From JACQAI01 sp035507915 (lineage in GTDB: Bacteria; Pseudomonadota; Alphaproteobacteria; Elsterales; Elsteraceae), in contig DATJNS010000276.1 of assembly GCA_035507915.1 (NCBI GenBank), positions 1 through 37,115 of the forward strand: a stretch of DNA of 37,115 bases. Direction: 5' to 3'. Shown piece after piece: positions 23,907 to 32,697 of this stretch. Both the position numbers and the translations under genes were made by a program. The notes beneath the pieces are model-generated. The model was not told the DNA's origin, ran no database searches, and saw only the letters and a list, made by a program, of their open reading frames with translations. How positions within the stretch are numbered: position 1 is the first letter of the stretch; every line of letters begins with the position of its first letter.

Positions 23907-24086
23907 AGCACGTCCTCCTGACCGGGGCACCAACCGGTCGCATCGAGGCCGATCAATTCGGTTGCCAAATCTCGCAAGAACGGGGCCAACTGATTGCAGA
24001 TGGCGTAGGCCTTGCAGGGCTTTGGATAGGATTGGGTCGGACGTTTGATTCGGTGGCGACCGGCCGGACGATCAGGGAGGCGCATG

Positions 24087-24794
24087 ATGCACAAGATCGA
24101 GATTCCCGCCTTCGCGCTCGAGCGCATCGAGGAACGGCGCGGCCGCTTCCACCAGTTCGACGCGCTCGATCCGAGGCGGACTGCCCACATCGTGGTCGAC
24201 CTGCAGAACGGCTTCATGGCGCCCGGCCAGGTCGGCGAGGTGCCGACCGCGCGCGAGATCGTGCCCAACGTCAACGCGATCAGCCGCGCGCTGCGCGCCG
24301 CCGGCGGGTTGGTCGTCTACATCCAGAACACGATCGACGCGACGACCCTGGCCGACTGGTCCAACAACTTCGCGTATTTCTCGACGCCGGAGCGGCGCGC
24401 CCGCATGGAAGCGGCGTTCACGCCGGGCAGCATCGGACACGCGATCTGGGACGGGCTCGAGGTGCTGCCGCAAGACCTGAAGGTGCTGAAGCGACGCTTC
24501 GGCGCGTTCGTGCCGGGCTCGTCCGATTTGCACGAGATCCTGCAGGCGCGCGGGATCGACACCGTGATCATCACCGGCACAGTGACCAACGTGTGCTGCG
24601 AGTCGACCGCGCGCGACGCCATGATGATGAACTACAAGGTCGTGTTCGTAGCCGACGGCAACGCCGCATTCACCGACGCCGAGCACAACGCGACCCTGTC
24701 GAGCATGGCGATCCTGTTCGCCGACGTGATGACCACGGACGAGGTGGTCGGCAGGCTGGGCGGCGCGGTCGCGCCATCGCGCGCCGCCGAGTAG
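24087..24794 (+). CDS. Isochorismatase-family cysteine amidohydrolase
   Basis: A 235-residue cytoplasmic hydrolase of the isochorismatase/N-carbamoylsarcosine-amidase superfamily. The catalytic triad is Asp38 (HIVVDLQNGF), Lys135 (LKVLKRRFGAF) and Cys170 (GTVTNVCCEST). The cysteine shows this is an amidase/ureidohydrolase type rather than a true isochorismatase. AGGGAGG sits 6 nt before ATG 24087; ATG 24084 is an alternative. It is divergent from the dipeptide-type ABC operon across a 180-nt gap, so the two may share control. Cleaving a ureide or carbamoyl amide of the imported compound is a reasonable inference; the exact substrate is unknown. Confidence 0.88.
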   Translation: MHKIEIPAFALERIEERRGRFHQFDALDPRRTAHIVVDLQNGFMAPGQVGEVPTAREIVPNVNAISRALRAAGGLVVYIQNTIDATTLADWSNNFAYFSTPERRARMEAAFTPGSIGHAIWDGLEVLPQDLKVLKRRFGAFVPGSSDLHEILQARGIDTVIITGTVTNVCCESTARDAMMMNYKVVFVADGNAAFTDAEHNATLSSMAILFADVMTTDEVVGRLGGAVAPSRAAE

Positions 24795-24829
24795 CAGTCG
24801 CCGGGCGACCGCGGCACGCGGACGCTCCC

Positions 24830-24857
24830 GGACCGGTTGATCGGTCGCGGCCGGTCC
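24830..24857 (+). terminator. Inverted repeat after the isochorismatase-family gene
   Basis: GGACCGG (24830-24836) and CCGGTCC (24851-24857) form a perfect 7-bp stem 35 nt after the stop, with a 14-nt loop that can pair further. No U-tract follows. It may end transcription before the next gene. Confidence 0.35.
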
Positions 24858-24922
24858 GCGCAGAATTGCCGGGTCGCGCGGGTTCGCCTCGCGCGGGCAA
24901 GGTATTTGCGGGGGCCAAAACC

Positions 24923-25750
24923 ATGAGGCGGCGTTGCTGGATGGCTGTCCTGGGCCTGGCCTGGGCGCTCGCGCTCGCTGGCAGCGCGTTGGCCGCCAAA
25001 TCCAACGACCGCCAGTCGGTGAGCAAAGCCGACCAGGCGCTGTTCCGCGGGCTGTCGCACGCCAGCACGGCAGCGGTCGGCCGGCTGCTCGACCCGAAAT
25101 TCACCTGGACGGACGTCGAGGGCCGCACCCTCGGCCTCAAGGCGGTGCTCAAGGGGCCGCCCAAGCCGGGGGCGCAGGTCGGCGCCAACCTCACACTGCA
25201 TCTCTATGGCGACGTCGCCGTGATCACGACCGAGCTCGAGCACATTCATGCGCTGCGCGTGTGGGTGAGGGGGAACACCGGCTGGCGCGCGCTGCTCTAT
25301 CAGGAAGTGAAAGTCGAGGACGCATCGTCCAGCACCGGCAAGAAGATCGAGTCGGACTGCGACAATCCCTGCCACACCATCCCCTACACGCCGCGCACCG
25401 CGGCCGAGCGCGACGTCATCGCGTCATGGCAGGCACTCGAAAGCGCGGTCGCGAAGGGCGACGCCACCGCCTGGGCAACCCACGTCGCCGACGAGTTCAC
25501 GGTGGTGAGCGGCGCGCGCGTCGAGGACAAGGCGACGCGCATGGCGGCGGTCGGGCGCGGCGGCAGCGCGCCGCCGCCGCTGGTCTCGGCCACCTTGTAC
25601 GATTTCAACGACGCGGTCGTGATGACCTGCCTGCATCAGTCCTATCTCGGCAAGCCGGTCCACATCAGCCGCGTCTGGATCAAGCGCGAGGGCGCCTGGC
25701 TCCTGGCGGTCAGCTACCAGACCGTCGTCCAGGCCGCCAAGGTCGGTTAG
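24923..25750 (+). CDS. Exported protein with two SnoaL/DUF4440-like domains
   Basis: A 275-residue protein with a signal peptide (residues 1-24, ending GSALAAK). The mature part looks like two NTF2-like units. One runs about 33-130 (ALFRGLSHASTAAVGRLL, FTWTDVEGRT, VAVITTELEH, VWVRGNTGWRALLYQE). The second runs about 150-270 (SWQALESAVAKGDATAWATH, FTVVSGARVEDK, VVMTCLHQSY, RVWIKREGAWLLAVSYQT). A Cys pair (DCDNPCHT) lies in the linker. The family is a versatile cone fold, so no activity can be assigned. There is no clear ribosome site (GGGGG upstream). Its stop is 9 nt from the convergent DapA-family gene. Confidence 0.72.
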   Translation: MRRRCWMAVLGLAWALALAGSALAAKSNDRQSVSKADQALFRGLSHASTAAVGRLLDPKFTWTDVEGRTLGLKAVLKGPPKPGAQVGANLTLHLYGDVAVITTELEHIHALRVWVRGNTGWRALLYQEVKVEDASSSTGKKIESDCDNPCHTIPYTPRTAAERDVIASWQALESAVAKGDATAWATHVADEFTVVSGARVEDKATRMAAVGRGGSAPPPLVSATLYDFNDAVVMTCLHQSYLGKPVHISRVWIKREGAWLLAVSYQTVVQAAKVG

Positions 25751-25759
25751 GTCGGGACG

Positions 25760-26689
25760 CTACCGGCCCCAGCGCAGCGCGAGCGGACCGACGGCGCGGG
25801 CGAGCTCGAGCAGGCCGGCGCGGGTCGCCGGATGCAGCGGCTCGAGCGGGTGACGCACGGCGTCGCTCTTGATCACGCCGCCTTCGGCCATCACGGTCTT
25901 GGTCGCGCGCAGCCCGCATTGGCGGTTCTCGTAATTGATCAACGGCAGGATGCGCGCGTAGGCGTCGGCGGCATCCTGGCGGCGACCGGCGCGATGATGC
26001 GCCAACACCGGCTTGATGAGATCGGGCAGGAGCGCGCTCGGCATCGTGCCCGTCGCACCGGCGTCGAGATCCGCCATCAAGGTGATCGCCTCCTCGCCGT
26101 CGAACGGCCCCTCGACCGCCGCACCGGCCAGCTCGATCAGCGCGCGCAGCTTGGCGGCGGTGCCCGGCACCTCGACCTTGACGTAGCGCACGCTCGGCAC
26201 CTCGCGCGCGAGCCGCGCGAGAAACGCCACCGACAAGGTGACGCCGCTGAGCGGCGCGTCCTGCACCATGATGGGGACCGGCGCGGCCTCGGCGACGCGC
26301 GCGAAATGCTGCAGCATGCCGGCCTCGTCGGCGCGCAATGCCGTGCCGTGATAGGGCGGCATCAGCATCACCATGGCGGCGCCCGCCTCCGCGGCACGCC
26401 GGGCGCGCGCGGCGGCCAGCCGCGTGCTGAAGTGGCTGCAGGTCGCGATCACGGGCACGCGGCCGGCGACGTGCGACAGGCAGAGATCGAGCAGGGTGTC
26501 GCGCTCGTCGTCGGCGAGCAGGAACTGCTCGGAATAGTTCGCGAGGATGCAGATGCCGTCGACGCCCTGGTCGACCATGCAGTCGAGCACGCGGCGCTGG
26601 CCCGCGAGGTCGAGCTCGCCGGTCGCGGTGAACGGCGTCGGCGCGATCGGGAAGACGCCGGCGAACGGCGTCCCCTGCCGGACGGCCAT
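25760..26689 (-). CDS. DapA/N-acetylneuraminate-lyase-family protein
   Basis: A 309-residue class I aldolase-fold protein, likely a lyase, dehydratase or aldolase acting through a Schiff base. It has the N-terminal GVFPIAPTPFTATGELD, the Tyr of MPPYHGTA and the Schiff-base Lys in YVKVEVPGT. The second half has GPFDGEEAITLMADLDAGATGTMPS in place of the usual GxxG loop. It does not look like a housekeeping DapA, as the substrate loop around Tyr differs (PPYHGT rather than PYYNKPT). The ATG overlaps the upstream dioxygenase stop by one nucleotide (TGATG), so the two act together. Confidence 0.88.
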   Translation of the reverse strand: MAVRQGTPFAGVFPIAPTPFTATGELDLAGQRRVLDCMVDQGVDGICILANYSEQFLLADDERDTLLDLCLSHVAGRVPVIATCSHFSTRLAAARARRAAEAGAAMVMLMPPYHGTALRADEAGMLQHFARVAEAAPVPIMVQDAPLSGVTLSVAFLARLAREVPSVRYVKVEVPGTAAKLRALIELAGAAVEGPFDGEEAITLMADLDAGATGTMPSALLPDLIKPVLAHHRAGRRQDAADAYARILPLINYENRQCGLRATKTVMAEGGVIKSDAVRHPLEPLHPATRAGLLELARAVGPLALRWGR

Positions 26690-27579
26690 CAGGCGGCCTT
26701 GACCTGCTCCGTGGTCGGACCGTCGCCGGCGACCGTGGTGCGGCGCATGTCGCGCACCTGGGTCTCGTCGAAGCGACGCACCCGATGCATGGTCTGGCGG
26801 TTGTCCCACATCACGAGATCGTACTGCCGCCAGGTGTGCACGTAGACGTTGGACGGCACGGTCGCGTGGTCGATCAGGTCGCGCAGGAAAGCGCGCGCTT
26901 CGGGCATCGGCCAACCGACGATGGTGCCGGCGTGCGAGGCCAGGAACAGCGATTTGCGGCCGGTCACCGGATGGGTGCGCACCAGGCGCTGGCGCACCGG
27001 CCTGAACTTGGCGCGCTCCTCGTCGCTGAGCTCCGTGAAGCCGAGCAGGCCGCGCGAGTAGATCAACGAGTGCTCGCAGACCAGATCCTCGATCTCAGCC
27101 TTGGTCTCGGCGTCGAGCGCGTCGTAGGCGGCGCGCATGTCGGCGAACTCGGTGTTGCCGCCGCGCTCGACGATGGTGCGGCCGGACAACAGGGAATATT
27201 TCGCCGGGATCGCCTTGAACGAGCTGTCGGAATGCCACAGCCGGTTGCCTAGATTGAACATGCGGCGGCGGTCGTCGAGCGCGAGCGGCTTGTGGTCGCG
27301 GCCGAGATTCGACACGTCGATCATTTGCTCGTGCTGCAGCCGGTGTTCGTGCGGCCTGGTGATGTTGCCCGAGCCGGTCGTCTCGAGCGTGCCGAAATTC
27401 CGCGTGAACGCCATCTGCTGCTCGTCGGTGATCCGCTGGTCGTGGAACACCAGCACGGCATGCTTGTCCATGCCGGCCTCGATTGCGGCCACGTCCTCGC
27501 GCGACAGCGGCCGGGTGAGGTCGCAGCCCGAGACCTCGCCCACGAAAACGGGATGGATCTGACGGATCGAGAGGGTCAT
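26689..27579 (-). CDS. TauD/TfdA-family 2-oxoglutarate-dependent dioxygenase
   Basis: A 296-residue Fe(II)/2-oxoglutarate enzyme. The iron ligands are His116 and Asp118 (LWHSDSSF) and His265 (RQTMHRVRR). A 2-oxoglutarate-binding Arg lies in DMRRTTVAGD. The sequence is closer to the TfdA branch (2,4-D type ether cleavage) than to taurine dioxygenase, from motifs such as PAKYSLLSGRTI and FTELSDEERA. It is translationally coupled to the DapA-family gene downstream. Substrates could include a sulfonate, ether or carboxylate; nothing in the sequence decides. Confidence 0.9.
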   Translation of the reverse strand: MTLSIRQIHPVFVGEVSGCDLTRPLSREDVAAIEAGMDKHAVLVFHDQRITDEQQMAFTRNFGTLETTGSGNITRPHEHRLQHEQMIDVSNLGRDHKPLALDDRRRMFNLGNRLWHSDSSFKAIPAKYSLLSGRTIVERGGNTEFADMRAAYDALDAETKAEIEDLVCEHSLIYSRGLLGFTELSDEERAKFRPVRQRLVRTHPVTGRKSLFLASHAGTIVGWPMPEARAFLRDLIDHATVPSNVYVHTWRQYDLVMWDNRQTMHRVRRFDETQVRDMRRTTVAGDGPTTEQVKAA

Positions 27580-27693
27580 GGCAGCGCGTCCTCGGCTCCC
27601 GGAACCGACCGAACGATACCAAGCGGTGCGGCGGCTGTCATGATCGCCCGACGCATGGCCCGGGCGCGCAAACGCAGCCTGGACGGCGCGCCC

Positions 27694-28437
27694 CTAGAGG
27701 CTTGGTTCCCGGCGTCCCTCGGCGGGCGCGGCGCCCCGCTCCATGTTGGGCTCGCGGCGCACCTGCATCAGCTCGGCGGTCTCGGTCTCGGGCTCGACCC
27801 CTTGGCGGCGCATGCCGTACCACCACAGGAAGCCGAACAGCGGGATGCCGAGGAACGGCAGGATCCAGTTCCACGACGCGATCCCGAGGAAAGGCTGGCG
27901 GTCGGGCGCGCCCGGGCTGGCGGGGGGCGCCTCCGAGGGCAACGGCGGCGGCGTGGTCAGCGACGACGAGGACGAGTTGCCGCCGAACAGCGCCGGCGGG
28001 ATGCCGGACGCCGAGGCGAGGTTGGTCGCGCCGCCCAGCACCCGGGTGCCGGGGGCGTTCTCGACCGGCGCGGCAGCGACCTTGTCGACCGGCTGGGCGA
28101 TCGGGTGGGGCTCGACCTGCGGCCGCCGCTCTTCGGCCGGCCGCGGCCCGTTCAGCGAGTGGGAGAACTTGGTGTCGCGGATCTGGCGCAGCGCCGCCAT
28201 GGTCCGGTCATCGAGCTTGCCGGTCGCCGGCAGCTGGTTGGCGTGCTGGAACTCGGTCAGCGCCTTGGCGGTCTGCGGCCGCGGATTGCCGTCCGACTTG
28301 CCCGGGTGATAGCCGAGCATCAGGAGGATGTTCTGCGCCTCCTGCAGGGTCTCGTCGGCGGCAAGCGCCGGCGCGCCCGACAGCGCGACCAGCACGGCGA
28401 GGATGGGAACCAGACGAAAGCGGCGGGACAGCACCAT
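27694..28437 (-). CDS. Exported peptidoglycan-binding protein with C-terminal membrane segment
   Basis: A 247-residue protein. The signal peptide covers residues 1-27. A PG_binding_1 domain follows at about 28-88, with LQEAQNILLMLGYHPGKSDG and TAKALTEFQHANQLPATGKLD. Residues 95-185 form a Pro/Ala/Ser-rich linker with five consecutive serines. A hydrophobic segment WNWILPFLGIPLFGFLWWYG (190-208) then precedes a charged tail. This gives a cell-wall-binding domain tethered to the inner membrane with a cytoplasmic tail. No catalytic domain is present. The ATG 28437 fits the signal peptide; the longer open frame upstream passes through non-coding sequence and the SDR gene. Confidence 0.78.
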   Translation of the reverse strand: MVLSRRFRLVPILAVLVALSGAPALAADETLQEAQNILLMLGYHPGKSDGNPRPQTAKALTEFQHANQLPATGKLDDRTMAALRQIRDTKFSHSLNGPRPAEERRPQVEPHPIAQPVDKVAAAPVENAPGTRVLGGATNLASASGIPPALFGGNSSSSSLTTPPPLPSEAPPASPGAPDRQPFLGIASWNWILPFLGIPLFGFLWWYGMRRQGVEPETETAELMQVRREPNMERGAAPAEGRREPSL

Positions 28438-28521
28438 GCGGCTGAACTTGGCGTGGTCGGGCGCATGGTTCAAGCGTTTCGCATGTGAAATCGCGGCAAT
28501 TCGCGGCCCTGCTTCACTCGG

Positions 28522-28558
28522 TCGCCGGATCGCGCAAATCCGCAACAAAATCCGGCGA
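28522..28558. repeat. 9-bp inverted repeat in the SDR/peptidoglycan-binding gap
   Basis: TCGCCGGAT (28522-28530) and ATCCGGCGA (28550-28558) are exact reverse complements separated by 19 nt. They lie just after the SDR stop on the minus strand and upstream of the peptidoglycan-binding gene, so the repeat could be a terminator for the former or an operator for the latter. No U-tract is present. Confidence 0.4.
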
Positions 28559-28571
28559 TCGGCGCGGCGGT

Positions 28572-29375
<804 letters not shown>

Positions 29376-29423
29376 GCCCTGCCAACGACAGCCGGTTGGC
29401 CGCCGTTCCCGGCCGACCGCCGC

Positions 29424-30290
29424 TCAGCCCGATGACACGGCGTCGCGGCGCAGGGCCTCGATCTCGGCGTCGAGCTGGGCGCCCAGGATCACGACCAGCG
29501 CCGAGCCATAGAGCCACAGCAGCAGGACGACCACGGCGGCGAGCGAGCCGTAGGTCCGGTCGTAGGTGTTGAAGCGGCTGACATAGAAGGAGAACAGCGC
29601 CGAGCCGAGCAGCCACAGCGCGGTGGTGACGACCGAGCCCCAGCTGATCAAGCGCCATTTCGGTCGGGCGCGGCCCGGGCCGAAGCGAAAGAGCACGGCA
29701 AGGCCGACCAGGACGAACCCGGCAAGGATGGGCCAGCGGACGAGCGCAAGCAGGTCACCCAGCTCGCGCGGCAGGCCGAGCGCATCGACGAAGCGCAAAA
29801 CGATCGGCACCGCGACGACGCCGACCAGTGCGAGGATCGTCATCCCCATCGAGCCCAGGGTCAGGAGCAGCGCCTCGAGGTTGAAGCGCAGCAGGCCGCG
29901 CCGGTCGCGCTCGCCGTAGGCGACGTTCAGCGCCTCCATGATCGCCTTCAGCGCGGACGATGCGCTCCACCAGGAGAACGCCAGGCTGAACACCAGGGTG
30001 AAGCTCAACGTCGTATTGGAATGCGCCGTGATCGATTTCAGCTGGTCGGTCAGCACGCCGAGCGCGACCTCCGGCAACACGCCCGCCAACGCGTCGAGGT
30101 GCCGCTGGATCGCGACCGGATCGGCAATCAGGCCGTAGAGCGACACCAGCGCGACCAGCGCGGGAAACAGCGCCAGAAACACCCAGAACGCGACGCCGGC
30201 CGCCAGCATCGAGGCGTGGTTGGCGACGAGCTTCTCGAAGACGCGCAGCGGCAGCTGCCACCACGACCGCTGCTTCGCGGGATCGGTCAT
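29424..30290 (-). CDS. YihY/BrkB-family inner-membrane protein
   Basis: A 288-residue polytopic membrane protein. After a short cytoplasmic stretch, the family signature HASMLAAGVAFWVFLALFPALVALVSLYGL appears near residue 25-55. Further helices lie at about 95-115 (LSFTLVFSLAFSWWSAS), 140-165, 185-205, 215-240 and 245-270 (YGSLAAVVVLLLWLYGSALVV followed by ILGAQLDAE). This last block is conserved in YihY/UPF0761 proteins, whose function is unsettled. The gene lies 48 nt downstream of nothing coding on its strand except the following GT gene, from which it is separated by 48 nt. Confidence 0.92.
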   Translation of the reverse strand: MTDPAKQRSWWQLPLRVFEKLVANHASMLAAGVAFWVFLALFPALVALVSLYGLIADPVAIQRHLDALAGVLPEVALGVLTDQLKSITAHSNTTLSFTLVFSLAFSWWSASSALKAIMEALNVAYGERDRRGLLRFNLEALLLTLGSMGMTILALVGVVAVPIVLRFVDALGLPRELGDLLALVRWPILAGFVLVGLAVLFRFGPGRARPKWRLISWGSVVTTALWLLGSALFSFYVSRFNTYDRTYGSLAAVVVLLLWLYGSALVVILGAQLDAEIEALRRDAVSSG

Positions 30291-30338
30291 CGCGCGCGTG
30301 ACGCTCAGGGTGCGCCAGGGCGAGGCGCGCGGCTCGCG

Positions 30339-31613
30339 TCAGGCGCGCGGCACATCGACGAGCTCCGGCCGGGGCACGGGCCAGCCCTGCTCGGGCGCCT
30401 CGCCGGCGACCAGCCGATTGATCAGCGCGGCGAAGCGCGGCAGGCAGAGCCGCCTGAGGTCGTAACGGTCGATGATGGTCTGGCGCGCCGCCACGCGCAG
30501 CGCCGCCATGCGGTCGGGATGGTCGAGCACCTCGTCGACGCGATCGGCGATCTGGCCGGTCGAGAAGAAATCGACCAGCAGGCCGTTCTCGCGATCGCGA
30601 ATCACCTCCTGCACCGGCGGCGTCGCCGAGCCGATCACCAGACAGCCGCACGACATCGCCTCGAGCATCGACCAGGACAGCACGAAGGGGTAGGTCAGAT
30701 AGACGTGCACCGACGAGGCGTGCAGCACCCCGACGAACTGGTCGTAGGGGATGCGGCCGAGGAAATGCACGCGTTCGGGATCGATCGTGACCTCGGCGAG
30801 CATGCGCTTGCGGTAGCTGTCGCCGGCCGGCAGGCGCCGGCCGTAGCTCACCTCGTCGCCGCCGAGGATCAGGACGTGGGCCCTGGGCCGGCGGCGCAGG
30901 ATCTCGGGCAGCGCCCGCATGAAGACGTGGAAGCCGCGATAGGGCTCGAGGTTGCGCGACACGTAGGTGACGATCTCGGCGTTGCGCGGCAACGTGCGGC
31001 CATTCGGCAAGGCGACGACATCGATGCGCTTGGGCGTCAGGGTGTCGGTGTCGACACCCTCATGGATCACGCTGATGCGCGGGCGGAAATAGTCCGGATA
31101 CCGGCTCCGCTGCCATTCGGTCGGCGACAGGCCCCAGTCCGCGGCATCCATGCCGAGCAGGTTGATCGAGTTCTTGGCACGCACGCGGAAGAGATCGTCG
31201 AAGCTGGTCTCGAACTCGGGGTCGAAGCCGACGTCGGCGCCCCGCGAGCGGTAGAAGAACTCGAAGTAGCTGAGCAGCGGCGGCTTCGGGAACACGTCCT
31301 TCAAGAACAACGTCTCGCCCCAGCCGTTGTGACCGATCATCACATCGGGCACGAAGCCGGTCTGGCGCAGCTTCAGGACCTCGCGCACCACGGCTTGGCC
31401 GTGCAGCACGCCGTTCTCGTATTCGCCGATGTAGTGATGGATGTTGGGGGTCGGCGCGCGCTGCGGCGTGTAGACGACCTTCTGGATGCCGGCGATGTGA
31501 TTGTCGTTCGGCTTGGTCAGGAACACGACCTGATGGCGGCCCTGCGCCGCCAGCACCCGGCAGATGTGCTTGAACTGGCCGGGGAAATTCTGGTGCACGA
31601 AGAGGAGCTTCAT
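30339..31613 (-). CDS. Glycosyltransferase family 4 (GT-B fold)
   Basis: A 424-residue cytoplasmic transferase. The N-terminal domain starts MKLLFVHQNFPGQFKH. The C-terminal donor-binding domain has YVSRNLEPYRGFHVFMRALP, VLILGGDE, VHFLGRIPYDQFVGVLHASSVHVYLTYPFVLSWSMLEAMSCG (in separated segments), and a final helix region. The E-x7-E-like pattern of GT4 is visible as SWSMLEAMSCGCLVIGS. Donor and acceptor are unknown; no other envelope-polysaccharide gene is adjacent. It is divergent from the dgoK gene across a gap with a strong inverted repeat. Confidence 0.9.
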   Translation of the reverse strand: MKLLFVHQNFPGQFKHICRVLAAQGRHQVVFLTKPNDNHIAGIQKVVYTPQRAPTPNIHHYIGEYENGVLHGQAVVREVLKLRQTGFVPDVMIGHNGWGETLFLKDVFPKPPLLSYFEFFYRSRGADVGFDPEFETSFDDLFRVRAKNSINLLGMDAADWGLSPTEWQRSRYPDYFRPRISVIHEGVDTDTLTPKRIDVVALPNGRTLPRNAEIVTYVSRNLEPYRGFHVFMRALPEILRRRPRAHVLILGGDEVSYGRRLPAGDSYRKRMLAEVTIDPERVHFLGRIPYDQFVGVLHASSVHVYLTYPFVLSWSMLEAMSCGCLVIGSATPPVQEVIRDRENGLLVDFFSTGQIADRVDEVLDHPDRMAALRVAARQTIIDRYDLRRLCLPRFAALINRLVAGEAPEQGWPVPRPELVDVPRA

Positions 31614-31663
31614 CGCGCCTTCCTGAATGCCCGGAGCCGCGGCGTCCGTAAAGAGAAACCCGC

Positions 31664-31687
31664 GCGCCGGCTGGACAGGGCCGGCGC
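31664..31687. promoter_or_regulatory. Perfect 8-bp inverted repeat in the GT4/dgoK divergent region
   Basis: GCGCCGGC (31664-31671) and GCCGGCGC (31680-31687) are exact reverse complements with an 8-nt spacer. They lie midway between two divergent start codons and could be an operator or a hairpin in either leader. The high GC content makes chance matches more likely. Confidence 0.35.
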
Positions 31688-31736
31688 CCCGCTCCTAGGG
31701 TCTCAGGCAATCGTCGCCGGAAGGTGGGGTGTCGGC

Positions 31737-32639
31737 GTGATCGCTGTCGATTGGGGATTGAGCGCGCTGCGCGCGTTCCGCCTCGCGCCGGACGGCACGA
31801 TCATCGCCCAGCGCAGCGCGCCGACCGGCGTGCTCGGGATCGTCGACGGCGCCTTCGAGGCCGCGCTGATGGCCGCCCTCGGCGACTGGCTGGACGACCG
31901 TCCGATCGTCGCTGCCGGCATGGTGGCCAGTCGCCAAGGCTGGGTCGAGGCGCCCTATGTCGCGTGCCCCGCCGATGTCGCCGCGCTCGCGGCCGGGCTC
32001 AAGCGCCACACGAGCGCGCGCGCCGGCGAGGTCTGGTTCGTCCCCGGCGTGCAGTGGTCGGACGATCGCGCGGTCGACGTGATGCGCGGCGAGGAGGCGC
32101 AGATCATGGGCGCGCTCGCCGAGCACGGGCTCGACGACGCCGTGCTGTGCCTGCCCGGCACGCACAGCAAATGGGCGGCCGTGACGGGCGGCGCGATCAC
32201 GCGCTTCCGCACCTATATGACCGGCGAGCTGTTCGGCGTGCTGCGCCAGCACAGCATCCTCGGCCGGCTGATGCGCGACGACGTCGGCGACGACGCCGCG
32301 TTCGACCAGGGCCTGGCGCGCGCCCAGGAACCGGGCGGCCTGCTCCATCATCTGTTCAGCGTGCGCACGGCCGGCTTGTTCGGCCGGATCGCGGAGCCCA
32401 GCCTGGCCGACTATCTGTCCGGCCTGGTGATCGGCGACGAGATCGCCGGCGCCGTCGCGAGCCTGCCGCTCGGCGGCGCGCTGCTGCTGGTCGGCGCGCC
32501 GGGCCTGTGTGCGCGCTACGCCCGCGCGCTCGGACGGCACGGCCTGGCATCGATCACCGTGCCCGAGACCGCGGCGGCGCACGGCATCCACCGGATCGCG
32601 CGCGCTGCCGGCCTGCTCGACGGCACGGCAGCCCCGTGA
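31737..32639 (+). CDS. dgoK: 2-dehydro-3-deoxygalactonokinase
   Basis: A 300-residue cytoplasmic sugar-acid kinase phosphorylating 2-dehydro-3-deoxy-D-galactonate in the De Ley-Doudoroff galactose pathway. Family marks are the N-terminal AVDWGLSALRAFRL (phosphate-binding strand), VAAGMVASRQGWVE, FVPGVQWSD, VMRGEEAQIMGAL, LCLPGTHSKWAAV and FRTYMTGELFGVL. The start is GTG 31737; no better codon exists and the frame upstream crosses other genes. No DgoA aldolase or galactonate transporter is adjacent. The next gene follows after 58 nt. Confidence 0.92.
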   Translation: MIAVDWGLSALRAFRLAPDGTIIAQRSAPTGVLGIVDGAFEAALMAALGDWLDDRPIVAAGMVASRQGWVEAPYVACPADVAALAAGLKRHTSARAGEVWFVPGVQWSDDRAVDVMRGEEAQIMGALAEHGLDDAVLCLPGTHSKWAAVTGGAITRFRTYMTGELFGVLRQHSILGRLMRDDVGDDAAFDQGLARAQEPGGLLHHLFSVRTAGLFGRIAEPSLADYLSGLVIGDEIAGAVASLPLGGALLLVGAPGLCARYARALGRHGLASITVPETAAAHGIHRIARAAGLLDGTAAP

Positions 32640-32697
32640 CTGGCGCGGCCGGCCGCGGCCGTGGGACAATTCCCCAACCTTTGGGGGGAACGTCGTC

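Noticed and set aside
30021..31736. Upstream extension of the dgoK frame
   Set aside because: It is antisense to the glycosyltransferase and part of the YihY gene, with Arg/His-rich composition; the kinase fold starts at GTG 31737.
32645..32656. 12-bp palindrome GCGGCCGGCCGC between dgoK and the amidotransferase
   Set aside because: GC-only palindromes arise readily in such DNA, it has no loop, and it is not near a start codon in a way that suggests control.
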